DNA of 64,000 bases from NCBI RefSeq assembly GCF_005048265.1, contig NZ_SUNH01000004.1, positions 124,001-188,000 on the forward strand, in the 5' to 3' direction. The DNA is from Paracoccus hibiscisoli (lineage in GTDB: Bacteria > Pseudomonadota > Alphaproteobacteria > Rhodobacterales > Rhodobacteraceae). The position numbers and the translations under genes are program-made. Of this stretch, positions 27,424 through 35,269 are shown piece after piece (the stretch's first letter is position 1; each line of letters begins with the position of its first letter). The notes below the pieces were generated by a model. That model was not told the origin of the DNA and did no database searches. It worked only from the letters and a program-made list of their open reading frames with translations.

Positions 27424-29388
27424 ATGATCGCTGAACTAGGCCATTTCGCCCTGATCCTGGCCTTCATGGTCGGGATCTATCAGATGACGGTGCCGATGAT
27501 CGGCGCGGCCAAGGGCTGGCACGGCTGGATGGACAGCGCCCGCCCCGCAGCCCTGGCGCAACTGGTGCTGATGGCCATCAGCTTTGCCGCGCTGACCGTG
27601 GCCTTCGTCACGTCCGATTTCTCGGTCCGGCTGGTCTATGAGAACTCTCACACCGCCAAGCCGCTGATCTACAAGATCAGCGGTGTCTGGGGCAACCATG
27701 AGGGCTCGATGCTGCTCTGGGTGCTGATCCTGGCGCTGTTCGGCGCGGCGGCGGCGCTGTTCGGCGGCAACCTGCCGCCCAGCCTGCGGGCGCGGGTTCT
27801 GGGGGTGCAGGCCTCGGTCACGGTGGCCTTCTACGCCTTCATCATCTTCACCTCCAACCCCTTCTGGCGCATGGGGAATCCGCCCTTCGACGGGCGCGAC
27901 CTGAACCCCCTGCTGCAGGACCCCGGCCTGGCCTTTCACCCGCCGTTTCTGTACCTCGGCTATGTCGGCCTCTCGATGGCGTTCAGCTTTGCCGTCGCCG
28001 CCCTGATCGAGGGCCGCGTGGACGCGGCCTGGGCGCGGTGGGTGCGGCCCTGGACGCTGGCGGCCTGGGTGTTCCTGACCATCGGCATCGCGCTCGGCTC
28101 GTGGTGGGCCTATTACGAGCTGGGCTGGGGCGGCTTCTGGTTCTGGGACCCGGTCGAGAACGCCAGCTTCATGCCCTGGCTGCTGGCCGCGGCGCTGCTG
28201 CATTCCGCCATCGTCGTCGAAAAGCGCGAGGCGCTGAAAAGCTGGACGATCCTTCTGGCGATCATGGCCTTTGGCTTTTCGCTGATCGGGACATTCATCG
28301 TGCGGTCAGGGCTGATCACCTCGGTCCACAGCTTTGCCAACGACCCGGAACGCGGCATCTTCATCCTGGCGATCCTGGTCTTCTTCACCGGCGGGGCGCT
28401 GACCCTCTACGCGGTGCGGGCGCCCACGATGATCGCCAAGGGTGTCTTCTCCCCCGTATCCCGCGAAGGGGCGCTGGTCTTGAACAACGCGCTGCTGGCG
28501 GTGTCCTGCTTCGTGGTCTTCATCGGCACGATGTGGCCGCTAATCGCCGAGATGGTCTGGGGCCGGGTGCTGTCCGTGGGCCCGCCCTTCTTCAACCAGG
28601 CCTTCACGCCCTTCATGGTGGTGCTGGCGCTGGCCCTGCCCATCGGGTCGATCATGCCGTGGAAACGCGGCAGTATGGCGCGCAGCCTGCGACCGCTGCT
28701 CGGCCCGCTGATCCTGACGGGCGCGATCATGACGTTGGTCTTTGCCGTCTCGACCGGCCATTCGGCGCTGGCGGTGATCGGGGCCGGACTGGGGTCGTGG
28801 CTGGTGTTCGGCGCGCTGGCCGATCTGTGGCAGCGGACCGGCAATTCGGGCGCCGCGCGCCTGCTGCGCCTGCCGCGCGCCGATTGGGGCAAGGCCGTGG
28901 CCCATGCGGGCCTGGGCATCACCTTCATCGCCGTAGCCCTGATCCAGGCCTGGCAGGTCGAGGATGTCCGCGTGACCGAGATCCACCAGCCCTTCCGCGT
29001 CGGCAGCTATGACCTGGTGCTGCGCGAGGTCGTGCGGGCCGACGGGCCGAACTTCTACGCCCAGCAGGCGGTGATCGAGGCCAGCCGCGATGGCCGCCCC
29101 GTGGCCACCCTGCGCCCGGAAAAGCGCGTCTATCCCGTGCAGGGCATGCCCACGACCGAGGCCGCGATTGACTACGGCTTCTGGCGCGACCTCTATGTCG
29201 TGCTGGGCGACGAACAGCCGGGCGGGGGCTGGGCGGTGCGCACCTATGTCAAACCCTTTGCCAACTGGATCTGGGGCGGGTCGATACTGATGGCGCTTGG
29301 CGGGCTGATCAGCCTGACCGACCGGCGCTATCGCGTGGCGGCGGGTGCTGCCCGACCGGCACGGCGCGAACCGGTGCCTGCGGAATGA
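27424..29388 (+). CDS. ccmF: Haem lyase subunit CcmF
   Basis: 654-residue polytopic membrane protein of the cytochrome c haem ligation complex. The WWD haem-handling motif is intact (GWGGFWFWDPVENASFMPW, about residue 236), and more than a dozen hydrophobic segments are visible. The ATG at 27424 is chosen because GGAGG lies 10 nt upstream; an in-frame start at 27400 adds eight residues with no ribosome binding site. The stop overlaps ccmH as ATGA. Confidence 0.94.
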   Translation: MIAELGHFALILAFMVGIYQMTVPMIGAAKGWHGWMDSARPAALAQLVLMAISFAALTVAFVTSDFSVRLVYENSHTAKPLIYKISGVWGNHEGSMLLWVLILALFGAAAALFGGNLPPSLRARVLGVQASVTVAFYAFIIFTSNPFWRMGNPPFDGRDLNPLLQDPGLAFHPPFLYLGYVGLSMAFSFAVAALIEGRVDAAWARWVRPWTLAAWVFLTIGIALGSWWAYYELGWGGFWFWDPVENASFMPWLLAAALLHSAIVVEKREALKSWTILLAIMAFGFSLIGTFIVRSGLITSVHSFANDPERGIFILAILVFFTGGALTLYAVRAPTMIAKGVFSPVSREGALVLNNALLAVSCFVVFIGTMWPLIAEMVWGRVLSVGPPFFNQAFTPFMVVLALALPIGSIMPWKRGSMARSLRPLLGPLILTGAIMTLVFAVSTGHSALAVIGAGLGSWLVFGALADLWQRTGNSGAARLLRLPRADWGKAVAHAGLGITFIAVALIQAWQVEDVRVTEIHQPFRVGSYDLVLREVVRADGPNFYAQQAVIEASRDGRPVATLRPEKRVYPVQGMPTTEAAIDYGFWRDLYVVLGDEQPGGGWAVRTYVKPFANWIWGGSILMALGGLISLTDRRYRVAAGAARPARREPVPAE

Positions 29389-29846
29389 GGGGCGTTGCAT
29401 CACGCGCGGCCCTGATCCTGGCCCTGTCTCTGACGCCTGCGCTGGCGGTCCAGCCCGATGAGGTGTTGCCCGACACCGCGCTGGAGACCCGCGCGCGCGA
29501 GATCTCGCAAAAGCTGCGCTGTCCGGTCTGTCAGGGCGAGAACATCGACGAATCCAACGCGCCCATCAGCCGGGATCTGCGCCTTTATGTGCGCGAGCGG
29601 CTGGTCGAGGGCGACAGCAACGATCAGGTGATCGACGCCGTCGCCGACCGCTTCGGAGAGTTCGTCCTGTTCGAGCCGCGTCAGACCGGCGCCAACCTGA
29701 TCCTGTGGTTCGCCGCCCCCCTGATGGCGCTGATCGCGGCGCTGACGGCCTGGGGCTTTCTGCGCGGGCGCAACCGTCCCGCCCCCGAGGTCCGGGCCCT
29801 GGACGCCGCCGAACGCAAGCGCCTGGATGAGATCATGCGCTCCTGA
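29385..29846 (+). CDS. ccmH: Cytochrome c maturation thiol protein CcmH
   Basis: 153 residues: signal peptide (about 1-22), a periplasmic three-helix domain with redox pair Cys46/Cys49 in KLRCPVCQGE, and one C-terminal membrane helix (about 105-127). It reduces the apocytochrome CXXCH thiols before haem attachment. This is the short form without a TPR (CcmI) half. Translationally coupled to ccmF. A short CGCC-AGC-GGCG-TTTT element follows but is too weak to call a terminator. Confidence 0.93.
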   Translation: MRGVASRAALILALSLTPALAVQPDEVLPDTALETRAREISQKLRCPVCQGENIDESNAPISRDLRLYVRERLVEGDSNDQVIDAVADRFGEFVLFEPRQTGANLILWFAAPLMALIAALTAWGFLRGRNRPAPEVRALDAAERKRLDEIMRS

Positions 29847-29909
29847 CGCGGGGTCGCGCTTTCGCCAGCGGCGTTTTCCTGCATGATCCCCGGAAAAAGG
29901 GAGGATTGC

Positions 29910-30680
29910 ATGAGTTTCCAGACCATCCTGTTCGCGGTCGATGACGGGGTCGCCACGCTGACCCTGAACCGCCCCGCGGTGATGAACGCGCTGAACAGCC
30001 TCATGCGCGCTGAAATCACGCAGGCCCTGACCACGCTGGATGCCAGTGTGCGGGCCGTGGTGATGACCGGCGCGGGCCGGGCCTTCTGTTCGGGCCAGGA
30101 TCTGACCGATGCCGGCGCGGCCCTCGATCTGGAGCGCACGCTGCGCGACGAATACGAGCCGATGCTGGCCGCCGTCACGCGCTGTCCGGTGCCGGTGATC
30201 GCCGCCGTGAACGGGGTCGCGGCGGGGGCGGGCGCGAACCTGGCGCTGGCCGCCGATGTGGTGATCGCCGCTGAGGGCGCGAGCTTTATCCAGGCCTTCA
30301 CGCGGATCGGGCTGATCCCCGATGCGGGCGGCACCTGGATCGTGCCCCGCGCGGTGGGAACTGCGCGCGCCATGGGAATGATGCTGTTCGCTGAACCCGT
30401 CAGCGCCGCACAGGCGGCAGACTGGGGGCTGATCTGGCAGGCGCTGCCGGACGACACCTTTGCCGCAGGCGTCGCCGCGCGGGCGCAGACCTTGGCCAAG
30501 GGCCCGACCGGTGCCTTTCTGGCGATCCGCGAGGCGCTGGCGGCCTCATCGGGGAATGACCTGACCGCGCAGCTGGCGCTGGAGGCGCGGCTGCAGGGTC
30601 AGGCCGGGCGCAGCGCCGATTTCGCCGAAGGGGTCGCGGCCTTCCTGCAGAAGCGCCCGGCGGTCTTTACCGGGCGCTAG
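29910..30680 (+). CDS. Enoyl-CoA hydratase/isomerase family protein, PaaG-like
   Basis: 256-residue crotonase-fold protein acting on acyl-CoA thioesters. The oxyanion-hole segments AFCSGQDL and GVAAGAGANLALAADVV are intact. At the second catalytic position it has RIGLIPDAGGTW, the aspartate-containing form found in PaaG, the phenylacetate-pathway epoxyphenylacetyl-CoA isomerase, rather than the Glu of classical hydratases. Start chosen at the ATG behind AGGGAGGATTGC. No other paa genes are adjacent, so pathway assignment stays open. Confidence 0.8.
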   Translation: MSFQTILFAVDDGVATLTLNRPAVMNALNSLMRAEITQALTTLDASVRAVVMTGAGRAFCSGQDLTDAGAALDLERTLRDEYEPMLAAVTRCPVPVIAAVNGVAAGAGANLALAADVVIAAEGASFIQAFTRIGLIPDAGGTWIVPRAVGTARAMGMMLFAEPVSAAQAADWGLIWQALPDDTFAAGVAARAQTLAKGPTGAFLAIREALAASSGNDLTAQLALEARLQGQAGRSADFAEGVAAFLQKRPAVFTGR

Positions 30681-30686
30681 GCCGCG

Positions 30687-31358
30687 TCAGGCGATCTGGC
30701 GAAAGACCGGCGCAGTCCCGCGATTGTCAAAGAACGGCACCGTCGCGGGCGTGGGCAGGGGCTGATCGGGCGGCAGATCGCGGATCAGGTCCGACAGTTC
30801 GGCCAGGACAACCTCGGTGATGAAGGGCAGGTCCAACGCGCGGGCCTGGGCCAGGGGCACCCAATGCAGATGGGACAGCTCGTCGCAGGCGGCACTGAAA
30901 TCGTCGGGATCGCCCGCGATGCTGGCCGCATCGGCGACAAAGAAATGCGCATCGAACCGGCGGGGTCGTCCCGGCGGGGTGATCGCCCGGAACAGATAGA
31001 CCAGCGGCGCGGCATCGGGGGTCAGACCCGCTGCGGCGTGTCCCGGCCAGGGGCAGGGCGGACCGCCGGGGCGGCCGATCAGAAGGCCTGTCTCTTCGGC
31101 CAGTTCGCGCAGGGCGGCGGCGGCGATGGTGTCGGGCGTGGGGCCGCCCTCATCCATCAGGCGGTCGTGACAGCGCGACGCCAGGGGGCGCGCCAGCGCG
31201 ACATCGGCATCCGCCGCATCGACCGCACCGCCGGGAAAGACGTATTTCGACGGCATGAACGCCGCCGACGCCCCCCGCATCCCCATCAGGACCGACGGTC
31301 CTGCCGCATCGCGACGCAGGACCAATACCGTCGCGGCATCGCGGATGGCATCGCTCAT
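30687..31358 (-). CDS. Nudix hydrolase
   Basis: 223-residue Nudix-fold protein. RELAEETGLLIG is the core of the Nudix box, binding the metal for pyrophosphate-bond hydrolysis; the box starts without the usual glycine but the REUxEExGU part is intact. GMRGASAAFMPSKYVFPGGA is typical of the NUDT19/CoA-pyrophosphatase-like branch. The ATG at 31358 overlaps the DUF983 stop by 4 nt, so the two are one transcript. Converges on the PaaG-like gene with 6 bp between. Confidence 0.82.
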   Translation of the reverse strand: MSDAIRDAATVLVLRRDAAGPSVLMGMRGASAAFMPSKYVFPGGAVDAADADVALARPLASRCHDRLMDEGGPTPDTIAAAALRELAEETGLLIGRPGGPPCPWPGHAAAGLTPDAAPLVYLFRAITPPGRPRRFDAHFFVADAASIAGDPDDFSAACDELSHLHWVPLAQARALDLPFITEVVLAELSDLIRDLPPDQPLPTPATVPFFDNRGTAPVFRQIA

Positions 31359-31765
31359 GCGTGCGCGCCTTCGTCCCCGAAGCCGTGCATCCGGCGGGCC
31401 CATTGCAGGCCGACCATGCCCCCTTTGATCACCGGCAGCATGGCCAGCGACAGAACAATGGCACCCAGCCCGAAGGACAGGATCATGGTCATCGCACTGG
31501 GCCGCCACGCGATGAACGAGGCCAGCAGGATCGGCGCACCCAGATGCGACACGATCAGGATCGTCAGATAGGCCGGCCCGTCATCGGCCCGCTGATGGTG
31601 CAGCGCCTCGTGACAATCCGGGCAATCATCCGCGACCTTCAGATAGCGGGTGAACAGCCGCCCCTCGCCACAGGCTGGGCAGCGTCCGCGCGCGCCGCGC
31701 AGCATCGCCTGACCGGTGGGCCGTTCGGCGGGCAGATCGGGGTCGTGCCGGGTGGCAGGGGTCAT
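31355..31765 (-). CDS. DUF983 membrane protein
   Basis: 136 residues: a zinc-ribbon-like N-terminus with CPACGEG and CPDCHEA, then two membrane helices (about 65-85 and 93-115) and a short basic tail. DUF983 is common in alphaproteobacteria and has no known function. It is coupled to the Nudix gene downstream on the same strand. The 69-bp gap to the diguanylate cyclase gene upstream shows no terminator. Confidence 0.82.
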   Translation of the reverse strand: MTPATRHDPDLPAERPTGQAMLRGARGRCPACGEGRLFTRYLKVADDCPDCHEALHHQRADDGPAYLTILIVSHLGAPILLASFIAWRPSAMTMILSFGLGAIVLSLAMLPVIKGGMVGLQWARRMHGFGDEGAHA

Positions 31766-31834
31766 GGGCGTGGTCCTTTGCGGGCAGCGTATCCCGCGAC
31801 TCTAGGCGCATGCGGGACCGCTGGAAAGGGCCGC

Positions 31835-33223
31835 CTATGCCGCACGTTCGGGCTGTGCGCAGACGACGCGATTGCGCCCCCCGGCCTTGGCGGCCAGCAA
31901 GGCGCGGTCGGCCCGCTCCAGCGCGATGCGCGCCATCTGGTCGGGCCAGACGTCCTGAACCGGGACCACCAAAGCCATGCCCACCGACGCGGTGACCCCC
32001 ACGGTGCCCCCACCGGACAGACCGGGGAGGGCGATCGGGCGGGCCTGCACCGCCAGGCGCAGCGTTTCGGCCAGATCCGCGGCGCGGGTCGGGGTGCAAT
32101 CGGGCACGACGGCCAGAAACTCCTCGCCGCCCATGCGCGCGGCCAGACCCTCGGGGCCGACGGCGTCGCGCAGGCGGTGGGCCACCTCGGCCAGGACGGC
32201 GTCTCCGGCGGTGTGGCCGTGGCTGTCGTTGACCGCCTTGAAATGGTCTAGGTCGATGGCAAGAACCGCAAATCCGCGATCGGTCATGGCGGCCTCGCGG
32301 GCGATCTCGGCCAGCTTTGGCAGGGCATAGCGGCGGTTGTACAGCCCCGTCAGCGGATCGGTCATCGCCCACAGCATATGGCGCTGGACCTCGGCCCGGC
32401 GCTGATCGCTGCGCGACTTGCGCGACAGCAGCATCTGCAGCGACATGGCCGCGGCCTGCGCGGCCGATGCCGTGGCCAGACTGTCGGGCATCACGTCGCC
32501 CGCCCCCAGATCCAGGGCAATGGCTGTCAGGTCGGCCCGGTCCGGACCGATCGCCATGACAAAGCCTGCATCGCGCGACCCTGGCCGAGATCGCAACTCT
32601 GACAGCAGCCGCAGTCCGTCACCGCGTTCACGGATATCGGCCGCGATCAGGTACAGATCCGCCGTCCGCCCCGCCGAGGCCGCGCCAAGCGCCTCATCCG
32701 GATCACGGATGGCAAAGCGGCAGGCCATCCGTTCGGACAGCATCTGCCGCCACCGTTGCGCGCGCGCTGGATTGTCCGCGATCAGCACGATCAAGGGGCG
32801 GTCGCCATGGTCGAACCCGGCCTGTGCCTCGGCCATGCCCATCTGCGTCTCCTGAGAGGCGTCGGACTGGCGCAGGATGTTGCGGATGCGCGCCATCAGC
32901 ATCTGATCGTCGACATCGGGCTCCAGCGTCGCGGTCGCGCCAGCCTGCAGCGCGGCGAGGCGCTGGTCCGAGCACGCCAGCATCAGCACCGGAACCTCTG
33001 ACAGGCGCCGGTCGCTTGACAGCATCGTGCAGACATCCAGCGCCGAGCCGTCGGGAAACCCGCCGCCCAGGATGATCAGGTCGGGGATGACCGCGTCCAG
33101 CTGCGACATCAGCTGCGCGGCCGACCCCACCGCCACCACGTCATAGCGCACGGCAGCCAGCCGGACCTTGAGCGTGATCCGCGCTGTCGAAACCCCATCT
33201 GCAACCATGATACGTGCCGTCAT
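31835..33223 (-). CDS. PleD-like diguanylate cyclase with degenerate receiver domains
   Basis: 462 residues arranged REC-REC-GGDEF like PleD. The first receiver (about 1-118) has PDLIILGGGFPDG, so the phosphoacceptor aspartate of PleD (residue 53) is Gly53, and the acidic pair is reduced to ADG. The second receiver (about 143-265) also lacks the acceptor (Ala194). The cyclase domain keeps GGEEF at 365-369 and should make c-di-GMP, but the position of the RxxD inhibitory site (356-359) reads GPEG. It therefore looks unphosphorylated and free of product inhibition. It is divergent from a DUF3572 gene, a common pairing around pleD. Confidence 0.88.
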   Translation of the reverse strand: MTARIMVADGVSTARITLKVRLAAVRYDVVAVGSAAQLMSQLDAVIPDLIILGGGFPDGSALDVCTMLSSDRRLSEVPVLMLACSDQRLAALQAGATATLEPDVDDQMLMARIRNILRQSDASQETQMGMAEAQAGFDHGDRPLIVLIADNPARAQRWRQMLSERMACRFAIRDPDEALGAASAGRTADLYLIAADIRERGDGLRLLSELRSRPGSRDAGFVMAIGPDRADLTAIALDLGAGDVMPDSLATASAAQAAAMSLQMLLSRKSRSDQRRAEVQRHMLWAMTDPLTGLYNRRYALPKLAEIAREAAMTDRGFAVLAIDLDHFKAVNDSHGHTAGDAVLAEVAHRLRDAVGPEGLAARMGGEEFLAVVPDCTPTRAADLAETLRLAVQARPIALPGLSGGGTVGVTASVGMALVVPVQDVWPDQMARIALERADRALLAAKAGGRNRVVCAQPERAA

Positions 33224-33241
33224 CGATCTATCCAGAGAATC

Positions 33242-33272
33242 CTGACATCTTCATTTCAATCTCGTCTAAAAT
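33242..33272 (+). promoter_or_regulatory. Weak promoter candidate for the DUF3572 gene
   Basis: CTGACA (33242-33247) and TAAAAT (33267-33272) are separated by 19 bp, longer than ideal. The divergent 107-bp gap must serve both neighbouring genes. Confidence 0.22.
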
Positions 33273-33330
33273 GCTTAACAAAGAGTTTCCGGGCAGCATG
33301 CCTTCACGAAATCGGGAAAAGACAAGAGAC

Positions 33331-33621
33331 ATGGCGTATTCCGTCCCTCAGGCCGCCGACCTCTCGACGCGCGTGCTGATCGAACTGGTCGACCGTCCGC
33401 AGGATCTGGCCCGCTTCATGGACCAAGCCGGATTGCGTCCCGAAGACCTGCGCGACATGGCCACCCGACCCGAGGTTGCCCTGTTCCTGCTGGATTTTCT
33501 GGTGGAGGACGATGATCGCATCCTGAGCTTTGCGCAAGCCCTTCATCTGCGTCCGCAGGACATCATGGCGGCACGCACCGCGCTGTCGGGCCCCGGCAGC
33601 TATGGCTGGGAGGCCGACTAG
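33331..33621 (+). CDS. DUF3572 family protein
   Basis: 96 residues, all helical and acidic, with VALFLLDFLVEDDDRILSFA in the middle, matching the DUF3572 family found next to pleD/divK in alphaproteobacteria. Function unknown. The ATG at 33331 is used because it begins the conserved region; an upstream ATG at 33298 would add 11 residues and has no better ribosome binding site. It is followed after 68 bp by the H-NOX-like gene. Confidence 0.72.
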   Translation: MAYSVPQAADLSTRVLIELVDRPQDLARFMDQAGLRPEDLRDMATRPEVALFLLDFLVEDDDRILSFAQALHLRPQDIMAARTALSGPGSYGWEAD

Positions 33622-33689
33622 GGCTTTTTGTCGCGGATTACCGGTTTGTTTACGACTGGACGCTAGGCTGGTCTCGAATCGAGGTGGGC

Positions 33690-34259
33690 ATGAACAGTCT
33701 GGTCAATCGCGCGATAGAGGAATTTCTACGTTCGACCTACGGAGAGGTGATGGTCCAGGCCATCACCGACGAGGCGGCGGTGTCGGTCGGACGCCTCGCG
33801 CCCGCGGGCGCGGGCTTTGCCACGGCCGGGCTGGACCGTGCGGCCTTCCGCCTGGCCAAGCCGCGCGCCGAGATGTTCGAGGATATGGGCGGATGGATGA
33901 CCCGGATCGAGCCGATCCGCCGGCTGCTCCGGTTCTCCGGACGCGATTTCAGGGATTTCCTGCTGCGCTTGGATGAGCTGCCGGGCCGCGCCCATCTGGT
34001 CCTGCCGGACCTGATCGTCCCTCGTTTGCAGGTCGAGGCGACGGATCAGTCGGTCTGCCTGTCCATGCTGGAGCCGGACGAGGCGTGGCAGCATCTGCTG
34101 GTCGGCCTGATTCGGGGCATGGCCGACGATTACGGCGCCCTATGCCTGATCGCCGCCGACGGCTCCGCGATCCGCATCGACATCTGGGATGAGCAATTCG
34201 CCGAAGGTCGGATGTTCTGCCTGCAGAGTGATCTGCTGTCCGATCAGGTTCTGTCTTGA
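33690..34259 (+). CDS. H-NOX-like (HNOB) protein lacking the haem ligand
   Basis: 189 residues of H-NOX fold: LVNRAIEEFLRSTYGEVM at 4-21 and LRLDELPGRAHLVLPDLIVP around 92-111. H-NOX proteins normally hold haem through a His in LDxxH and sense NO or O2. Here that position is Pro98, and the Y-x-S-x-R haem-propionate motif near 127-131 is also missing. It is thus probably a haem-free or altered sensor. The gene overlaps the following HNOBA-GGDEF cyclase by TTGA, so the two should act together. ATG chosen over a GTG two codons earlier because GAGG sits 5 nt upstream. Confidence 0.75.
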   Translation: MNSLVNRAIEEFLRSTYGEVMVQAITDEAAVSVGRLAPAGAGFATAGLDRAAFRLAKPRAEMFEDMGGWMTRIEPIRRLLRFSGRDFRDFLLRLDELPGRAHLVLPDLIVPRLQVEATDQSVCLSMLEPDEAWQHLLVGLIRGMADDYGALCLIAADGSAIRIDIWDEQFAEGRMFCLQSDLLSDQVLS

Positions 34260-35242
34260 GCGGCCCGGTTCTTGGCGCCTCTGCGCTGGCGCAGCTCTTG
34301 CCGATGCATCTGTGGCTGGCCCGGGACGGCGCGGTGCTGTCCATCGGCCCCACACTGGCCAAGCTGCTGCCCGACATGTCGGAGGGCCTGTCCGCGCGGC
34401 TGATGCCCACACGGGAACAGCCGGGCAGCTGCGTTCTGTCGGCGATCGGCAGCGCGGTCGATCAGCGCACCCGCCTGTTCCTGCGGCTGACGGATGCGCC
34501 GGACCTGGTTCTGCGTGGCCACGGCGTGCGGGCCGAGGATGGATCGATCCTGCTGAACCTGGGGTTCGGCATCGGCCTGCACAAGGCGATTCAGTCGGCG
34601 GGCCTGACCGATGACGACTTTGCGCCGTCCGAACTGGCGATGGAGCTGCTGTTCCTCCACGAGGCCAATCGCGGCGTCCTGACCGAGCTGTCGCGCTTCA
34701 ACGACCAGCTGGCGCAATCGCGGGAGGTTGCCTTACTCCAGGCCCAGACCGATCCGCTGACCGGGCTGCACAACCGCCGCGGCCTGGAGATCGCCCTGTC
34801 CCTGTCATTGCGTTCGGTCGATCTGCCCGACGATGCGCCCCAGCCCTTTGCCCTGGTCCATCTGGATCTGGACCATTTCAAGCAGGTCAATGACCAGCTG
34901 GGCCATCAGGCGGGTGACGACCTGCTGCGTTCGGTCGGTGGGGTTCTGCGGTCGCACGTGCGCAAGGCCGACACCGCCGCCAGGATCGGAGGTGACGAGT
35001 TCGTGCTGATCCTGCGTGGCATGACATCGCGCCCGGCCCTGCAGACCCTGTCCGAGCGTATCATCGCCGCGATCAACGCGCTGTCCCCGCCGGAGCTGGT
35101 GGGACTGTCCGTTTCGGCCAGCATGGGCGTGGTCATCTGGACACCTGGCGGGTCTGCGCGGGCCGATGATGTCCTGGCGCAGGCGGACCGGGCGCTTTAC
35201 ATGTCGAAGGGCTCGGGGCGCGGGCGTGTCACTATCCTGTAG
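34256..35242 (+). CDS. Diguanylate cyclase with H-NOX-associated domain
   Basis: 328 residues. Residues 1-135 resemble the HNOBA (H-NOX-associated, PAS-like) domain, ending in a helical linker (about 135-160) that leads to the cyclase. The GGDEF domain has an intact GGDEF at 245-249 and an RxxD inhibitory site RKAD at 236-239, so it should make c-di-GMP and be feedback inhibited. The start is a TTG overlapping the H-NOX-like stop. The pair is the classic H-NOX/cyclase signalling layout, but the sensor lacks its haem ligand. Confidence 0.85.
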   Translation: MSGPVLGASALAQLLPMHLWLARDGAVLSIGPTLAKLLPDMSEGLSARLMPTREQPGSCVLSAIGSAVDQRTRLFLRLTDAPDLVLRGHGVRAEDGSILLNLGFGIGLHKAIQSAGLTDDDFAPSELAMELLFLHEANRGVLTELSRFNDQLAQSREVALLQAQTDPLTGLHNRRGLEIALSLSLRSVDLPDDAPQPFALVHLDLDHFKQVNDQLGHQAGDDLLRSVGGVLRSHVRKADTAARIGGDEFVLILRGMTSRPALQTLSERIIAAINALSPPELVGLSVSASMGVVIWTPGGSARADDVLAQADRALYMSKGSGRGRVTIL

Positions 35243-35269
35243 GGGATGCGGTCGATGGCCGTGATCGGA

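Noticed and set aside
29847..29890. A CGCC-AGC-GGCG-TTTT element after ccmH as a terminator.
   Set aside because: The stem has only 4 bp, too weak to support.
33275..33289. TTAAC-N6-TTTC near the DUF3572 promoter as a CtrA site.
   Set aside because: The second half-site is TTTC instead of TTAA, so it falls short of the consensus seen at 26100.
33985..34005. His102 of the H-NOX-like protein as the normal haem ligand.
   Set aside because: It lies four residues past the LDxxH position; it may substitute but is not the canonical ligand, so it is raised only in the finding.
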